A stretch of 64,000 bases of DNA. Origin: Streptomyces griseofuscus (GTDB taxonomy: Bacteria > Actinomycetota > Actinomycetes > Streptomycetales > Streptomycetaceae). Below the pieces are notes generated by a model, which was given only the letters and a program-made list of their open reading frames with translations, ran no database searches and was not told where the DNA came from. Of the stretch, positions 1 through 8,646 are shown piece by piece (positions within the stretch are counted from its first letter, which is position 1; each line of letters opens with the position of its first letter). The position numbers and the translations under genes are program-made. The stretch is from positions 868,001 through 932,000 of the forward strand of contig NZ_CP051006.1 of assembly GCF_014673495.1 (NCBI RefSeq), in the 5' to 3' direction.

Positions 1-1
1 C

Positions 2-511
2 GGTGCGGACGAGGTCGCCAGGCCGGAGTTCGCTTCGGTGCTGAACGCGGACCTGCGTGCTCTGGTCGAGCGGACTGAGTGCGATCCGGCCGGCGTCGAG
101 GAGTTTTTCGCGCGCTTCACCGCGGATGCGATGTGGGACATGGTCATGGCCGGGAGCCCTGCGTGTGACCTCGCCGTTTACCAGGCTCCTGATTTCGCTG
201 CCGGCTACCGCAGGGCCTTGGCCGAGGGATTTGGTCAAGGCGCCGCCGGCTACGCCCGGGACACGGTCCTCGCGATGGGGCGGTGGCCGTTCGCCCTCGA
301 CGAGATCGCCGTCCCCGTCGACATCTGGTACGGCGAGCAGGACACCGGCCACTCACCCGACAACGGAGCACTTCTCGCCGCCCGAGTGCCCGGTGCTCGT
401 CGTCATGTCGTGCCGGGGAACGGCGGTGCCCTGCTGTGGACTCATCCCGAGCCGATCCTCACCTGCCTCCTTGAAAAAGCCGTCACCGGCCGGCAGACGA
501 GGGGTTCGTGA
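2..511 (+). CDS. Alpha/beta hydrolase, C-terminal part (cut by window edge)
   Basis: The reading frame is open from the first bases of the window to a TGA at 509-511, so only about 169 C-terminal residues are visible and the true start lies outside. The segment has the late part of an alpha/beta hydrolase fold: the strand and acid turn IWYGEQDTGHSP (the Asp of GEQD is the likely acid of the triad) and the C-terminal block GGALLWTHPEPIL, whose His is the likely catalytic base. The nucleophile elbow is not visible. The substrate cannot be inferred. A broken nitroreductase follows 49 bases downstream on the same strand. The family call is fairly secure; the specific function is not. Confidence 0.7.
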   Translation, partial: GADEVARPEFASVLNADLRALVERTECDPAGVEEFFARFTADAMWDMVMAGSPACDLAVYQAPDFAAGYRRALAEGFGQGAAGYARDTVLAMGRWPFALDEIAVPVDIWYGEQDTGHSPDNGALLAARVPGARRHVVPGNGGALLWTHPEPILTCLLEKAVTGRQTRGS

Positions 512-560
512 CCGCGCCGTTCAGCAATGTGGCTGTCGTCAAGTGGGAGGAAGAGCGGAC

Positions 561-1140
561 GTGGATGTGTATGAAGCTGTGGACAGTCGCCGGGCGGTGC
601 GGGCGTTCAGCGAGGAGCCGGTGTCCAGGGAGATACTCGAACGCGTGCTGGCCGCGGCGACGCGGGCTCCGTCGAGTGGGAACCTCCAGCCGTGGCATGT
701 GTATGTCGTGACCGGCGAGCCCCTGGCCGAGCTCAAGAGGCGCGCGACAGCCAGGGCGCTGGCCGGAGACCCGGGCGATGAGCGGGAGTACCCGATGTAC
801 CCGGCCGAACTGACCCCGCCGTACGTGGACCGCTTCTCCGCCGCAGCAGCTCAGCGGTACGAGGCACTGGGAATCGAGCGCGACGACCCCGACCGGCCCC
901 TTAAGCGCCGAACGCCTGCGAGTTCAAGGCGGCGATCTGACGGTCATGCTGTTGCTGAGGGCGGAAGGGCTGCACAGCTGCCCCCAGGTGATGTGGACGA
1001 TGTATCGCGAGACCGTCGGAGCCGATGACGGGCTCGTACTGTTCTGCGGTGTCGCGGTGGGATTCGAGAAGGAGGGCGTGCCGCGGCTGCGTACCGGGCG
1101 GGCGGACATGACGGAAACCGTGAGCTTCATCGGAGTGTGA
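561..1140 (+). pseudogene. Nitroreductase-family FMN enzyme, internally deleted and frameshifted
   Basis: A GTG start at 561 sits behind a good ribosome site (GGGAGGA, 545-551). It gives a typical nitroreductase N-terminus, with SRRAVRAFSEEPVSREILE followed by RAPSSGNLQPWHVYV. This frame is lost near 900-940. The family's C-terminal part (LLLRAEGLHSCPQ, then DDGLVLFCGVAVGFE) resumes in another frame and ends at the TGA at 1138-1140. The two parts total about 190 residues against a usual 220 or so. The central block expected before the LLLRAEGLHSCPQ helix is missing, so this looks like a deletion plus frameshift and not a simple base-calling error. I infer a non-functional remnant. Confidence 0.75.
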
Positions 1141-1238
1141 CCGGCGATGCCGGTCCGGGCATCGGCCTCGACGCCACCGCGTCTTCGAGGGCGGCCTGCT
1201 GAGCCTGCCGCTCGTGGATTCCTCGCCGATTCGCCATG

Positions 1239-1270
1239 CCCTTCCGACTGCCCTTCCGACTGCCCTTCCG
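1239..1270 (+). repeat. Short tandem repeat, 12-bp unit x 2.7
   Basis: CCCTTCCGACTG occurs twice in direct tandem (1239-1250 and 1251-1262) and then a third time in part (CCCTTCCG, 1263-1270). It lies in the short non-coding gap between the nitroreductase remnant and the next gene. I see no coding or regulatory role. It looks like replication slippage. Confidence 0.6.
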
Positions 1271-1354
1271 GCCCTTGTGGGGGCCGGACCGAGAGCCTAG
1301 CCTCGGCCCCTCCGAGCCGATGTCGGCCTGAGTGACCGGAGGGCTGGTCAGCGC

Positions 1355-2330
1355 GTGCGAGACAGAGCGACATCCCCGGTGCCGGAGGCGCCCGCGGCGG
1401 CGCGGAGGAGGCAGATACCGGGCCCGGCCCCGCAGTTCACCGCCGGGCGGGCGCCGCATGCCGCCGGGCTCGCCGACCTTCAGCGGACCGTGGGCAACGC
1501 GGCCGTCACCCGTTATGTGCAACGTGTGCAGGGCCAGGGGGGGTCCCGGTGTCAGGGAGGAGGCGCGGCGCCATGCCGCCGACCCCACCGCCCACGGCGA
1601 GTGGGACACCTTCCGCGACATGATGGACAAGGTGGGCTTTCCGCAGGATGTCACGGACGCTGCCTGGCAGTTGATCCTGGGCGGCATCGCCGAACAGGGA
1701 CAGCTCAACGACGAGGCGCTGGCGATGTTCACCGAGCGCCAGGAGCAGCGCGACCACCGCGCGTCGAACAGCTGGTACCAGGAGTTGGTGCGGCTCATCG
1801 GTGACTATCTGGAGATCGACCGGCCGACGATGGCCCTGTGGTCCGGCGGCATCGACACCAGCGTCTACGCCCGCTCCAAGGGCCATACGCCCCTGGAGTC
1901 CACCCCCTTCGGCAGCGTGGTCAACGAACTCCAGCTGACCATGGACTGGATGCTCAAGACGCCGATGTGGAACGTCCTGTCCAAGGCGTTCGTGACCCGC
2001 GCCCGCGGTCCCGTCCACATCTTCCTGCGGGCGTACAACCCCGACAGCGTCCTCATCGCGCAGGAGGTCCCGCAGTTGCGCGTGGTCATGGCGCTCAACC
2101 CGGCGGTGGAACTCGTCTGGCACCCCGTCTACACCACGGCCGACGGGCAGCTGCTGGAGGTCACCAAGGACCTCGAACTGACCTCGGACGCGACCTATCG
2201 CACCCGGGACCTGTGCGTACGGGCCCTGTACGACTACCTCCGGCTCAAGCACGACCAGGCCAACAGCCGTTCCGAGCGCGCCAACGCGGAGATGGGCGCC
2301 CGGCTCGCCTCCAACGGCAACCAGCCGTGA
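1355..2330 (+). CDS. CD38-like ADP-ribosyl cyclase/NADase-domain protein with eCIS-type leader; frameshift in a G7 run
   Basis: From GTG 1355 (GGAGGG about 12 bases upstream) the N-terminus carries LQRTVGNAAVTRYVQR. This block is characteristic of actinobacterial DUF4157/eCIS-associated proteins. At the seven-G run 1537-1543 the coding frame shifts. Removing one G joins it to the frame that continues to 2330, giving about 324 residues. The C-terminal half resembles CD38-type ADP-ribosyl cyclases. It has LWS (Trp codon 1839), PLEST (Glu 1896), MWNVLSKAF (Trp 1968, Ser 1980) and IAQEVPQL (Glu 2064). These match human W125, E146, W189, S193 and E226 in order; the spacings are 19, 4 and 32 residues here against 21, 4 and 37 in CD38. 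I infer an NAD-consuming effector. The frameshift may be a sequencing error, phase variation or true decay. Confidence 0.6.
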
Positions 2331-2352
2331 TCCCGGGGCGGCGGGATCACGG
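2325..2352. terminator. Bidirectional hairpin between convergent genes
   Basis: An 11-bp perfect stem, CCGTGATCCCG (2325-2335) and CGGGATCACGG (2342-2352), encloses a 6-base loop. It spans the stop codon of the NADase-like gene and lies 15 bases from the end of the convergent monooxygenase gene. There is no U-tract, as is usual in Streptomyces. Confidence 0.7.
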
Positions 2353-2366
2353 ACCGGGGCCAGAGG

Positions 2367-3488
2367 TCAGGAGCGGTCGAACAGCGCGGCCACGCTCTGC
2401 GGTGCTTCCTGGCCGAAGAAGACCTCCAGGTTCTTCGCCGAGCGGTCGGCGGCGTCGCGGCTCCGCGGGAACAGCCGCTCCTCGTAGGCGGTGAGCGCGG
2501 CCTCGACGTCGGGTTCCTCGACCAACTTGCCCGCCAGGTCGGCGCCGTCGTACATGGCGAGGTTCGCGCCCTCGCCGGCGAAGGGCGACATCAGATGCGC
2601 GGCGTCGCCGACGAGCGTCGCGCCGGGCACCCTGTCCCATCGGAGCCCGACCGGCAGGGCGTGGATGGGCCGGAGCAACGGTTCCGCGTCGCTCCGCGTC
2701 ACGAAGGCGGTGAGCAGCGGCGACCAGCCGGCGAACTCGTCGGCGAGCCGGCGTGGGCCCGCGGACGGGTCGCCGAAGTCGATCGACCTCAGCCACTCCT
2801 CGGGTTTGTTCAACGCCACGTATCCGCGCACCTGCCCGTCGGCGCAGCGATGGGCGATGATGCCTTTGCCCGGCGCGACCGCCATCAGCGTGCCGCCGCC
2901 GATCGCGGCCACGCTCGCCCGGGACTCCCGGCCGCCCGGAGCGAGGGCGATCTCGATGAAGCAGGTTCCGGTGTAGTCAGGCTCGGCGGGGGTGAGCAGC
3001 GGACGCACCTTCGACCAGGCGCCGTCCGCGCCGATGACCAGGTCGGCGCGTGTGGTGGGACCTTCCGCGAAGGCGAGTTCGTAGCCGCCCTCCCCGCGGT
3101 GCCGGACCGAGGCGAGCTTGTGACCCCACTTGATCGTCCCGGGCGCCAGCGAGTCGATGAGCAGGCGCCTGAGTTCGCCACGATCCACCTCAGGACGGGC
3201 CGACGCGGGGTCCGCGGGCCTGTCGAACAGGATCGTGCCGTGGCGGTCGACGACGCGCTTGGCGTCCTCGCCCGGGCGGACCAGGGTGCGGAACGCGTCG
3301 TACAGACCGGCCGCGCGAAGCGCGACCTGTCCGGTCTCTTCGTGGATGTCGAGCAGGCCGCCTTGCGCACGGGTCGTCGCCGAGGCCTCGCTCTCGTAGA
3401 TCGTCGCGGCGACGCCGTGGGTCTGGAGCACACGCGCGAGCGTCAGCCCGCCCGGTCCGGCTCCGACGATGGCGATGGTCTTCCGCAT
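2367..3488 (-). CDS. FAD-dependent aromatic-type monooxygenase
   Basis: This 373-residue single-component flavin monooxygenase has the GxGxxG dinucleotide fold at the N-terminus ([15 protein letters not shown]). A DG motif ([12 protein letters not shown]) lies near residues 155-165. A GD motif with the FAD ribityl-binding block, [19 protein letters not shown], lies near residues 285-305. This arrangement is shared by p-hydroxybenzoate-hydroxylase-like enzymes, including TetX-type tetracycline-inactivating monooxygenases. Length and motif order are normal, so it should be an active NAD(P)H-dependent hydroxylase of a small aromatic or polyketide substrate. The start is ATG 3488 with a GAGGGGC ribosome site. 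It stands alone, so the substrate is unknown and a resistance role is only a possibility. Confidence 0.85.
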   Translation of the reverse strand: MRKTIAIVGAGPGGLTLARVLQTHGVAATIYESEASATTRAQGGLLDIHEETGQVALRAAGLYDAFRTLVRPGEDAKRVVDRHGTILFDRPADPASARPEVDRGELRRLLIDSLAPGTIKWGHKLASVRHRGEGGYELAFAEGPTTRADLVIGADGAWSKVRPLLTPAEPDYTGTCFIEIALAPGGRESRASVAAIGGGTLMAVAPGKGIIAHRCADGQVRGYVALNKPEEWLRSIDFGDPSAGPRRLADEFAGWSPLLTAFVTRSDAEPLLRPIHALPVGLRWDRVPGATLVGDAAHLMSPFAGEGANLAMYDGADLAGKLVEEPDVEAALTAYEERLFPRSRDAADRSAKNLEVFFGQEAPQSVAALFDRS

Positions 3489-3977
3489 GGTGCGCCCCTC
3501 TGTCGCGCCGACACGCGTCGGCGGTGGTCAGCGCCGGAAGCAGGCGGTATGCCCGGTCTCGGCAAGGAGACGCTCATCGATCAGAACCCTCTGCATCGAT
3601 GTATGCGCGATGTCCGGCGGACGGAACCACACGGAACATCGTTTTTCGCGACCGTGTGACTATAGCGTCTCTCGCGGGAAGGACGCGTCGACCTTCGCCG
3701 CCCCGGGAAGGGCGGACAGCGGCTCATGGATCTCGTGCTCGCGCGGCAGCCCGGTGGGGTGGTCGCCCCGGCCGATGAGCGCCTGGGCCGGGGAGTCGAG
3801 TTACACGGCGGGCAGATCGGCACTGACCCGGGCCATCGGGCGGGCCGGGGACACCGTGTCGTCCCACAGCGCACCATTTGGCCGGTCGCCCCGCAGGCGC
3901 AGAGCCCCTCCACCGGTCGGGACGGTCACCGGTGAAGGGGCGTGCCCATGTGCCGCGCCGTACGGGCGGACGGTCGC
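3489..3977. other. Intergenic region without a supported gene
   Basis: These 489 bases lie between the monooxygenase start and the GH64 gene end. The open frames here lack GC-rich third positions or ribosome sites. A less GC-rich stretch around 3635-3670 probably holds the monooxygenase promoter, but I cannot pick -10/-35 boxes with confidence. Confidence 0.5.
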
Positions 3978-5342
3978 TCAGTAGCCGACCGCGACCTCCA
4001 TCCACTGCGGGCCGTCCATCGAGGTGTACGCGGCCTGGCCCGCCACGTCGTCGTACGGGAAGCCGTACGCCAGGTGGTTGATCGCGTGGTCGTGCCAGTA
4101 CTTGGCGTACCAGTTGGCCGGGTCGCCGCCGTAGAACTTCGACGGGTCCTGCTGCTGGGCGGCCGGCAGGTCGGCGGTGTGCCGGTTGAGCGCGGCGCAC
4201 AGGGCCGCGTTGGAGGCGAGGGACCCGGCGCAGCCGAAGATGTTCGAGGTGGGCTCGTTCACGCCGACCGAATTGGCGTACGCCGTGAAGTAGTTGGCGT
4301 TCGCGCCGTCCGACCGGAAGCTGGGGTCGCTGCCGGGGGCGATGATCCGGTACGGCGCCTGGGTCTGGGCCAGGACCTTGAACTGCTGCGGCACGGAGTT
4401 CTGGAAGTTCTGGAACACCTGGTCGCGGGTCATGGTGAACAGGTCCTGGGCGTCGCCCAGTTGGACGTCCTGCCCGCTGTGCGAGTGCAGCCGGATCGCC
4501 AGCGGCAGGCCCCAGGCGTCGACCCGGGTGGTGTTGCCGCTGAACGAGGACGTGCCGGTGGTGAACTCGATGAAGTCGTAGTACTGGCCGTTCGGGGAGC
4601 CGACGTAGAAGTACATACGCTGGGCGGGGGCGGCGACGATGTCCACGTAGGGCTGTTCGGCGATGGAGTGCTCCTGGCCGTTGTAGCTCCAGTAGACCTG
4701 GCTGTCCGGGTAGGCGCCGCCCGTCCGGTTGAGCACCTTGACCTTCATGACGCCGGAGGACGGCGGGATGTCGTCGGTGGTGCCCCAGAAGGCGTCCGGG
4801 GGCGTGGTGCCGCCGGAGCCGCCGTAGACCTGGAACTCCCAGAGGGAGTAGCCGTACGGAGTGGCGCGCTGGGTGCCGTACATCCGGACGTACCGCCCGG
4901 AGCCGCTCACGTTCAGGTTCTGTACGCCGCCGGTGCCTGCGGTGGTCGAGTAGACGGTGGTCCAGGGGCCGTTCGGGTCCGTGGCCGTCTGCACGGTGAA
5001 GGCCTTGGCGTAGGCGGCCTCCCACTTCAGGGTGACCTGGGTGAGGGGCTGCACCGAGCCGAGGTCGACCATGATCCACTGCGGGTCCGCGAACGCGCTG
5101 GACCAGCGGGTCTGATCATTGCCGTCCACCGCCTGCGCGGCGCCGAAGGAGGCGTTCTCGGTGGAGGAGGCGGTGGCGGGTCTGCCCTGGGAGAGCAGGG
5201 TGCCCGCGGCGCGGGCGGGGCTCTGGGAGGTGACGGTGAGTCCGAGCGCGGCGACGAGCGCGATCAGCAGCGCGAGGACGAGATGGGGCCGGGACCGGGG
5301 TCGTCCCGGCGCGCGGCGTGATGAGGCGGAGCTGACTGGCAT
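3978..5342 (-). CDS. Secreted GH64 beta-1,3-glucanase with N-terminal F5/8-type (CBM32-like) domain
   Basis: The start at ATG 5342 is chosen because GAGGAG lies 8 bases upstream and it begins directly with a signal peptide (Arg-rich n-region, HLVLALLIALVAALGLTV, SPARA cleavage region). The 454-residue product then has a discoidin/F5-8 sugar-binding domain (about 46-175, with AQAVDGNDQTRWSS and QWIMVDLGS). A GH64 thaumatin-like catalytic domain follows. The likely catalytic acids are the Glu in FIEFT and the Asp in RVDAWGLPL, 16 residues apart as in characterised laminaripentaose-producing GH64 enzymes. It should release oligosaccharides from beta-1,3-glucans such as fungal walls. A GAGAGCGCTCTC palindrome upstream suggests LacI-family control. 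Confidence 0.85.
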   Translation of the reverse strand: MPVSSASSRRAPGRPRSRPHLVLALLIALVAALGLTVTSQSPARAAGTLLSQGRPATASSTENASFGAAQAVDGNDQTRWSSAFADPQWIMVDLGSVQPLTQVTLKWEAAYAKAFTVQTATDPNGPWTTVYSTTAGTGGVQNLNVSGSGRYVRMYGTQRATPYGYSLWEFQVYGGSGGTTPPDAFWGTTDDIPPSSGVMKVKVLNRTGGAYPDSQVYWSYNGQEHSIAEQPYVDIVAAPAQRMYFYVGSPNGQYYDFIEFTTGTSSFSGNTTRVDAWGLPLAIRLHSHSGQDVQLGDAQDLFTMTRDQVFQNFQNSVPQQFKVLAQTQAPYRIIAPGSDPSFRSDGANANYFTAYANSVGVNEPTSNIFGCAGSLASNAALCAALNRHTADLPAAQQQDPSKFYGGDPANWYAKYWHDHAINHLAYGFPYDDVAGQAAYTSMDGPQWMEVAVGY

Positions 5343-5399
5343 GGGTGTACTCCTCGAACGGGTGGGGACCGTGCTGGAGACCGAACCGTGACGCAGCCT

Positions 5400-5411
5400 G
5401 AGAGCGCTCTC
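5400..5411. promoter_or_regulatory. GAGAGCGCTCTC operator upstream of the GH64 gene
   Basis: A perfect 12-bp palindrome lies 58 bases upstream of the GH64 start. It shares the GAGCGCTC core with the TGGGAGCGCTCCCA box bound by CebR-type LacI repressors in Streptomyces. A full match to that box occurs at 21596 in this window. Confidence 0.6.
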
Positions 5412-5566
5412 GGGTGAGGGTGATGGTGGCAAGCTCCCCGGGGCCAGTCAATGGGTTGTTCACAAATGAACGGCAGCACAGCGGAATTCGTTCGGCTCTC
5501 GAACGCCGGGCCCGCGACAGCGGTGTCGGCCGACCTCGTCCGGACCGGCCGAAGGGGCGGGCTCAC

Positions 5567-6529
5567 TCATCGGCCCACCGAGGCCCCGCCCCTTTCTCGT
5601 GCCCGACGCACCAACTCGTCGGCGGCCCGCGGCCATTGGGGGTACTGGAACGCGAAGCCCGCCTCGGTCAGGCGCCCCGGGACCACTCGGCGGCTCTTCA
5701 GGAGCAGTTCGGTGTCGGAGCGCAGGGCGAACGCGCCGGCCTCGGCCATCCACCTGGTCGCCGGAAGACCCATCGGCACTCCCCACGCGGAGCGCAGCGC
5801 GCGCATGAAAGCGCGCTGCGGCAGAGGATGGGGTGCCGCCAGGTTCACCGGCCCGGTGAGGTCCTCGCGGTCCACCAGGAACTCCACCGCGCGCACGAAG
5901 TCATGTTCGTGGATCCACGACACGTACTGCGCGCCGCCCGCGACCGGGCCGCCGAGGCCCAGGCGGGTCAGCCCGGACAGGACGGCGAAGACTCCCCCGG
6001 GGTCCGGGCTCATCACCATGGCCGAGCGCAGGGCGACCTTGCGGGTGGCCGGCGTCTCGGCCTGCCGCTGAGCCCGCTCCCACGCCGCGGCGATGTCGAC
6101 GCTGTACGCCCAGTAGTCCGGCACGCCCGTCTCGCTGCCGCCGATCACTCCGGTGGCCTCGTCGTTCGGGGCGTCGAAGCGGTGCGCGTACACCGTGGCG
6201 GTGCTCATCTGGAGCCAGACCCGAGGCGGTCGGGCGGCACCCGCGATCGCGGCGCCCACGACGCGGGCGGAGTCGACCCGGGACTCCATCATCTCCCTCA
6301 GATGGGCCGCCGTGTACCGACAGCTCACGCTGCGTCCGGCCAGATTGATCACGACATCACTACCATCGACGGCCGCGGTCCACGGCCCCGGGGTCCTGCC
6401 GTCCCACTCGATCTCGCCCGCACGCTCGGGGCGTCTGGTGAGAACCACGACCTCGTGGCCTGCGGCGTCGAGCGCGCGCTTCAGAACCGTGCCGATCTGC
6501 CCGGTCCCACCGGGAATCACGATCTTCAT
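5567..6529 (-). CDS. TIGR01777-type NAD-dependent epimerase/SDR protein
   Basis: This 320-residue extended short-chain dehydrogenase has the Rossmann glycine motif GGTGQIG at residues 7-13. It has the family markers VINLAGRSVSCRYT and SRVDSARVVG and the C-terminal DUF1731-like block (TELLLKSRRVVPGRL). This family includes the cell-division-associated protein YfcH/SulA-like of enterobacteria and plant plastid homologues. No substrate is established for most members. The Tyr/Lys pair is atypical (YWAYSVDIAAAWE), as in other TIGR01777 members. Start ATG 6529 has a GAGGG site. The gene is monocistronic, with a clear -10/-35 promoter overlapped by the palindrome at 6573. Confidence 0.85.
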   Translation of the reverse strand: MKIVIPGGTGQIGTVLKRALDAAGHEVVVLTRRPERAGEIEWDGRTPGPWTAAVDGSDVVINLAGRSVSCRYTAAHLREMMESRVDSARVVGAAIAGAARPPRVWLQMSTATVYAHRFDAPNDEATGVIGGSETGVPDYWAYSVDIAAAWERAQRQAETPATRKVALRSAMVMSPDPGGVFAVLSGLTRLGLGGPVAGGAQYVSWIHEHDFVRAVEFLVDREDLTGPVNLAAPHPLPQRAFMRALRSAWGVPMGLPATRWMAEAGAFALRSDTELLLKSRRVVPGRLTEAGFAFQYPQWPRAADELVRRARERGGASVGR

Positions 6530-6557
6530 GTGCAGCCCCTCCCTCGTGTGGAGGTGA

Positions 6558-6586
6558 CCCTAGACCAAGGGGTTGAACGCGTTCAA
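6558..6586 (-). promoter_or_regulatory. Promoter of the epimerase gene with overlapping TTGAACGCGTTCAA operator
   Basis: Read on the minus strand, TTGAAC (6581-6586), an 18-base spacer and TAGGGT (6558-6563) form a good Streptomyces housekeeping promoter, about 30 bases upstream of ATG 6529. The -35 box is inside a perfect 14-bp palindrome, TTGAACGCGTTCAA (6573-6586). The size and symmetry suit a TetR-like or similar dimeric repressor. The regulator is not obvious in the window. Confidence 0.65.
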
Positions 6587-6646
6587 AACGGGTCGGCAGG
6601 TGGCGGCCGGAGTGGCCGCAGGCTCTACCTGGGCGGTGCAGTAGCT

Positions 6647-6663
6647 GGTCACTACATGTGACC
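6647..6663. promoter_or_regulatory. Inverted repeat GGTCAC-N5-GTGACC
   Basis: Six-base perfect arms (6647-6652 and 6658-6663) flank TACAT in the 356-bp gap between the divergent epimerase and VOC genes. It is probably a protein-binding site, but its target gene is uncertain because it is over 100 bases from both starts. I see no gene in the rest of the gap. Confidence 0.35.
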
Positions 6664-6851
6664 TGGACCACACACTCGTAAGCCTTCCCAACGAACTGCC
6701 GGAGGCGTACGTTCCGGTTTACCTCGCGATGGCGCCCCCAAGGCGTCGGCCCGCCGAGCCTGGGACGGCGGGCCAGCGGGGGCCAAATCCGTCCCGTGCC
6801 GGTCGGCGTGACCTTCCGCCCGGTGGACAACGTGCCGCACGAAAAAGACAG

Positions 6852-6879
6852 TTCGACGGCGGAGCACCCCTGCTATGGT
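6852..6879 (+). promoter_or_regulatory. Leaderless-type promoter of the VOC gene
   Basis: TATGGT (6874-6879) ends six bases before ATG 6886, and TTCGAC (6852-6857) lies 16 bases upstream of it. No ribosome site precedes the ATG. This geometry would start transcription at or next to the start codon. Confidence 0.55.
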
Positions 6880-6885
6880 GCGCCG

Positions 6886-7320
6886 ATGTCATCGATCAAG
6901 AAGATCCAGGTCACCTTCGACTGTGCGGAGCCCGAGCGCGTCGCCCGGTTCTGGTGCGAGGTGTTGGGCTACGAGGTTCCGCCGCCGCCGGAGGGGTTCG
7001 ACACATGGGGTGATTTCGATCGGTCGCTGCCGGCCGAGCGGCAGGGCGCCGCGTTCGCCTGCGTCGATCCCTCGGGCGACGGGCCGCGGCTGTTCTTCCA
7101 GCGCGTTCCCGAAGGGAAGGTCGTGAAGAACAGGGTGCACCTCGATGTACGGGTCGGCACCGGGCTCGTGGGCGAGGAGCGGCTGGCCGCGCTGGAGGCC
7201 GAGTGCGCGCGGCTGGTCGCGCTCGGCGCGGTGCAGGTACAGGTGCTGCGCGCCGACGGCTTCAACGAGTCTTGCATCGTGATGCAGGACATCGAGGGCA
7301 ACGAATTCTGTCTCGACTGA
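6886..7320 (+). CDS. VOC (glyoxalase/dioxygenase-fold) family protein
   Basis: The product is 144 residues, starting at ATG 6886. A longer open frame exists upstream, but it lacks a ribosome site, and the family's first beta strand (IKKIQVTFDCAEPERVARFW) begins right after this ATG. The fold is that of actinobacterial VOC proteins with two beta-alpha-beta-beta-beta units. The visible block is NRVHLDVRVG in the middle and the ending VMQDIEGNEFCLD, where the Glu before the terminal CLD/CVV is the usual metal-ligand position. Members include glyoxalase I, extradiol dioxygenases and fosfomycin/bleomycin resistance proteins. The sequence does not say which activity applies. Translation is probably leaderless. 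Confidence 0.8.
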   Translation: MSSIKKIQVTFDCAEPERVARFWCEVLGYEVPPPPEGFDTWGDFDRSLPAERQGAAFACVDPSGDGPRLFFQRVPEGKVVKNRVHLDVRVGTGLVGEERLAALEAECARLVALGAVQVQVLRADGFNESCIVMQDIEGNEFCLD

Positions 7321-7352
7321 GGACCGCCCCTCCCCTGATGGCCAGCCTCCCC

Positions 7353-7386
7353 CGCGCGGTCCCGCCGACGAGGCCGGGACCGCGCG
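7353..7386. terminator. Bidirectional hairpin between the VOC and MFS genes
   Basis: A 12-bp stem, CGCGCGGTCCCG (7353-7364) and CGGGACCGCGCG (7375-7386), encloses a 10-base loop. It lies 33 bases past the VOC stop codon and 10 bases past the convergent MFS stop codon. Confidence 0.7.
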
Positions 7387-7395
7387 GAGCCGGGA

Positions 7396-8646
7396 TCACA
7401 CCGGGGCGAGCCGAGGCTGTGGCGTGGTCAGGCGGCCGGTACGGGCCAGCGCCGCGACGGCCGTCGCACAGGCCGCCCCGGTGACGGTCAGAGCCGTCCA
7501 GGGCAGCCAGGCGGCATCGTGGCGGGCGGCGCTGTCCCAGAGGGCTCCGGTGCCGAGGTTGCCCAGGGTGACGCCGAGCCCGGAGACCGTGTTGTAGAGG
7601 CCGTAGTGGGTGGCGACCAGGCGGTTGCCGGACAGGGCGACGACCGTGTCCATCTCGAAGGGGTAGACGATCGCGGACCCGGCGGCCAGCAGGACCACGG
7701 CCACCACCAGGGAGGCGAGCACGGCCGCCGAGGAGCCGCGCGGGCACAGGGCCAGGGGGACGAAGGCGAGTCCCATGACCGTCAGCCCCCGCACCAGGGC
7801 CTGGCCGCTCTGCCAGCGGTTCTTGGCCCAGCCGGTGAGCCGTAGCTGTCCTACGACGGCGACGGCGGCCGAGATGACGAACAGAGCGCTGGTGGCGGCG
7901 GTCCCCTCGGCGCCGAGCGCGTCGGCCGCGGCCAGCGGCAGGGCGAGATAGACCTGGAACGTCAGGACGTACGAGCCGATCATGGCCGCCGAGAAGAGCA
8001 GGAACGGGCGGTTGGCGACGATGGCGCGCCACTGCGCCAGGACACCGCCGGTTCCGGTGTCTTCCAGGAGCCGGTGGCGGGCGGGCAGCGCGCGCCATTG
8101 CAGCAGGGTGAGGGCGGCGAAGACGGCGGCGGCGACCGTGCACACGAGCCGGAAGTCGGCGGCCAGCAGGGCGAGTCCGACGAGCGGGCCGAGCAGCATG
8201 CCCGCCTGGTAGTAGACGTTGAAGGTGGCGAAGGCGTCCACGCGCCGCTCGCCGGCCTCGGTGGCGAGGCAGGCGCGGACGGCGGGGTTGAACAGGGCGC
8301 CGGCGAAGCCCGTGGCGGCGGAGGCCACGACGAGGGCGGGCAGGTTGTCCACCCAGCCGAGCAGGCCGAAGCCCACGGTGCGCAGGAGGCAGCCGGCCAT
8401 GATCGGGGCCTTGTGGCCGAGGCGGTCGGCGAGCGTGCCGCCGACGAGGAACATGCCCTGCTGGGAGAAGTTGCGGACGCCCAGCACGAGTCCGACGGCC
8501 CAGGCGGCGAGGCCGAGGCCGTGGGACAGATGGGCGGCGAGGTAGGGCATGAGCATGTAGAAGGCCAGATTGATGGCGAACTGGTTGGCCATCAGCAGCC
8601 TTGCCGCGGGCGGGAAGGAGCGGGTCTGCCGCCACAGATGCTTCAT
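7396..8646 (-). CDS. MFS transporter
   Basis: This 416-residue protein has about 12 hydrophobic segments and the loop 2-3 motif [14 protein letters not shown] of the major facilitator superfamily. The start at ATG 8646 overlaps the stop of the upstream PLP gene (ATGA), and a further in-frame extension upstream has no membrane or coding character. The tight coupling suggests export of the product, or import of the substrate, of the cysteine-synthase-like enzyme. This pair may be an amino-acid detoxification or secretion unit, which is inference from context only. Confidence 0.85.
   Translation of the reverse strand: MKHLWRQTRSFPPAARLLMANQFAINLAFYMLMPYLAAHLSHGLGLAAWAVGLVLGVRNFSQQGMFLVGGTLADRLGHKAPIMAGCLLRTVGFGLLGWVDNLPALVVASAATGFAGALFNPAVRACLATEAGERRVDAFATFNVYYQAGMLLGPLVGLALLAADFRLVCTVAAAVFAALTLLQWRALPARHRLLEDTGTGGVLAQWRAIVANRPFLLFSAAMIGSYVLTFQVYLALPLAAADALGAEGTAATSALFVISAAVAVVGQLRLTGWAKNRWQSGQALVRGLTVMGLAFVPLALCPRGSSAAVLASLVVAVVLLAAGSAIVYPFEMDTVVALSGNRLVATHYGLYNTVSGLGVTLGNLGTGALWDSAARHDAAWLPWTALTVTGAACATAVAALARTGRLTTPQPRLAPV

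Noticed and set aside
1141..1354. Possible small gene after the nitroreductase remnant
   Set aside because: The only open frames translate the 12-bp tandem repeat and have no ribosome site.
3726..3935. Small plus-strand open frame in the 3489-3977 gap
   Set aside because: No ribosome site, no third-position GC bias and no recognisable motif.
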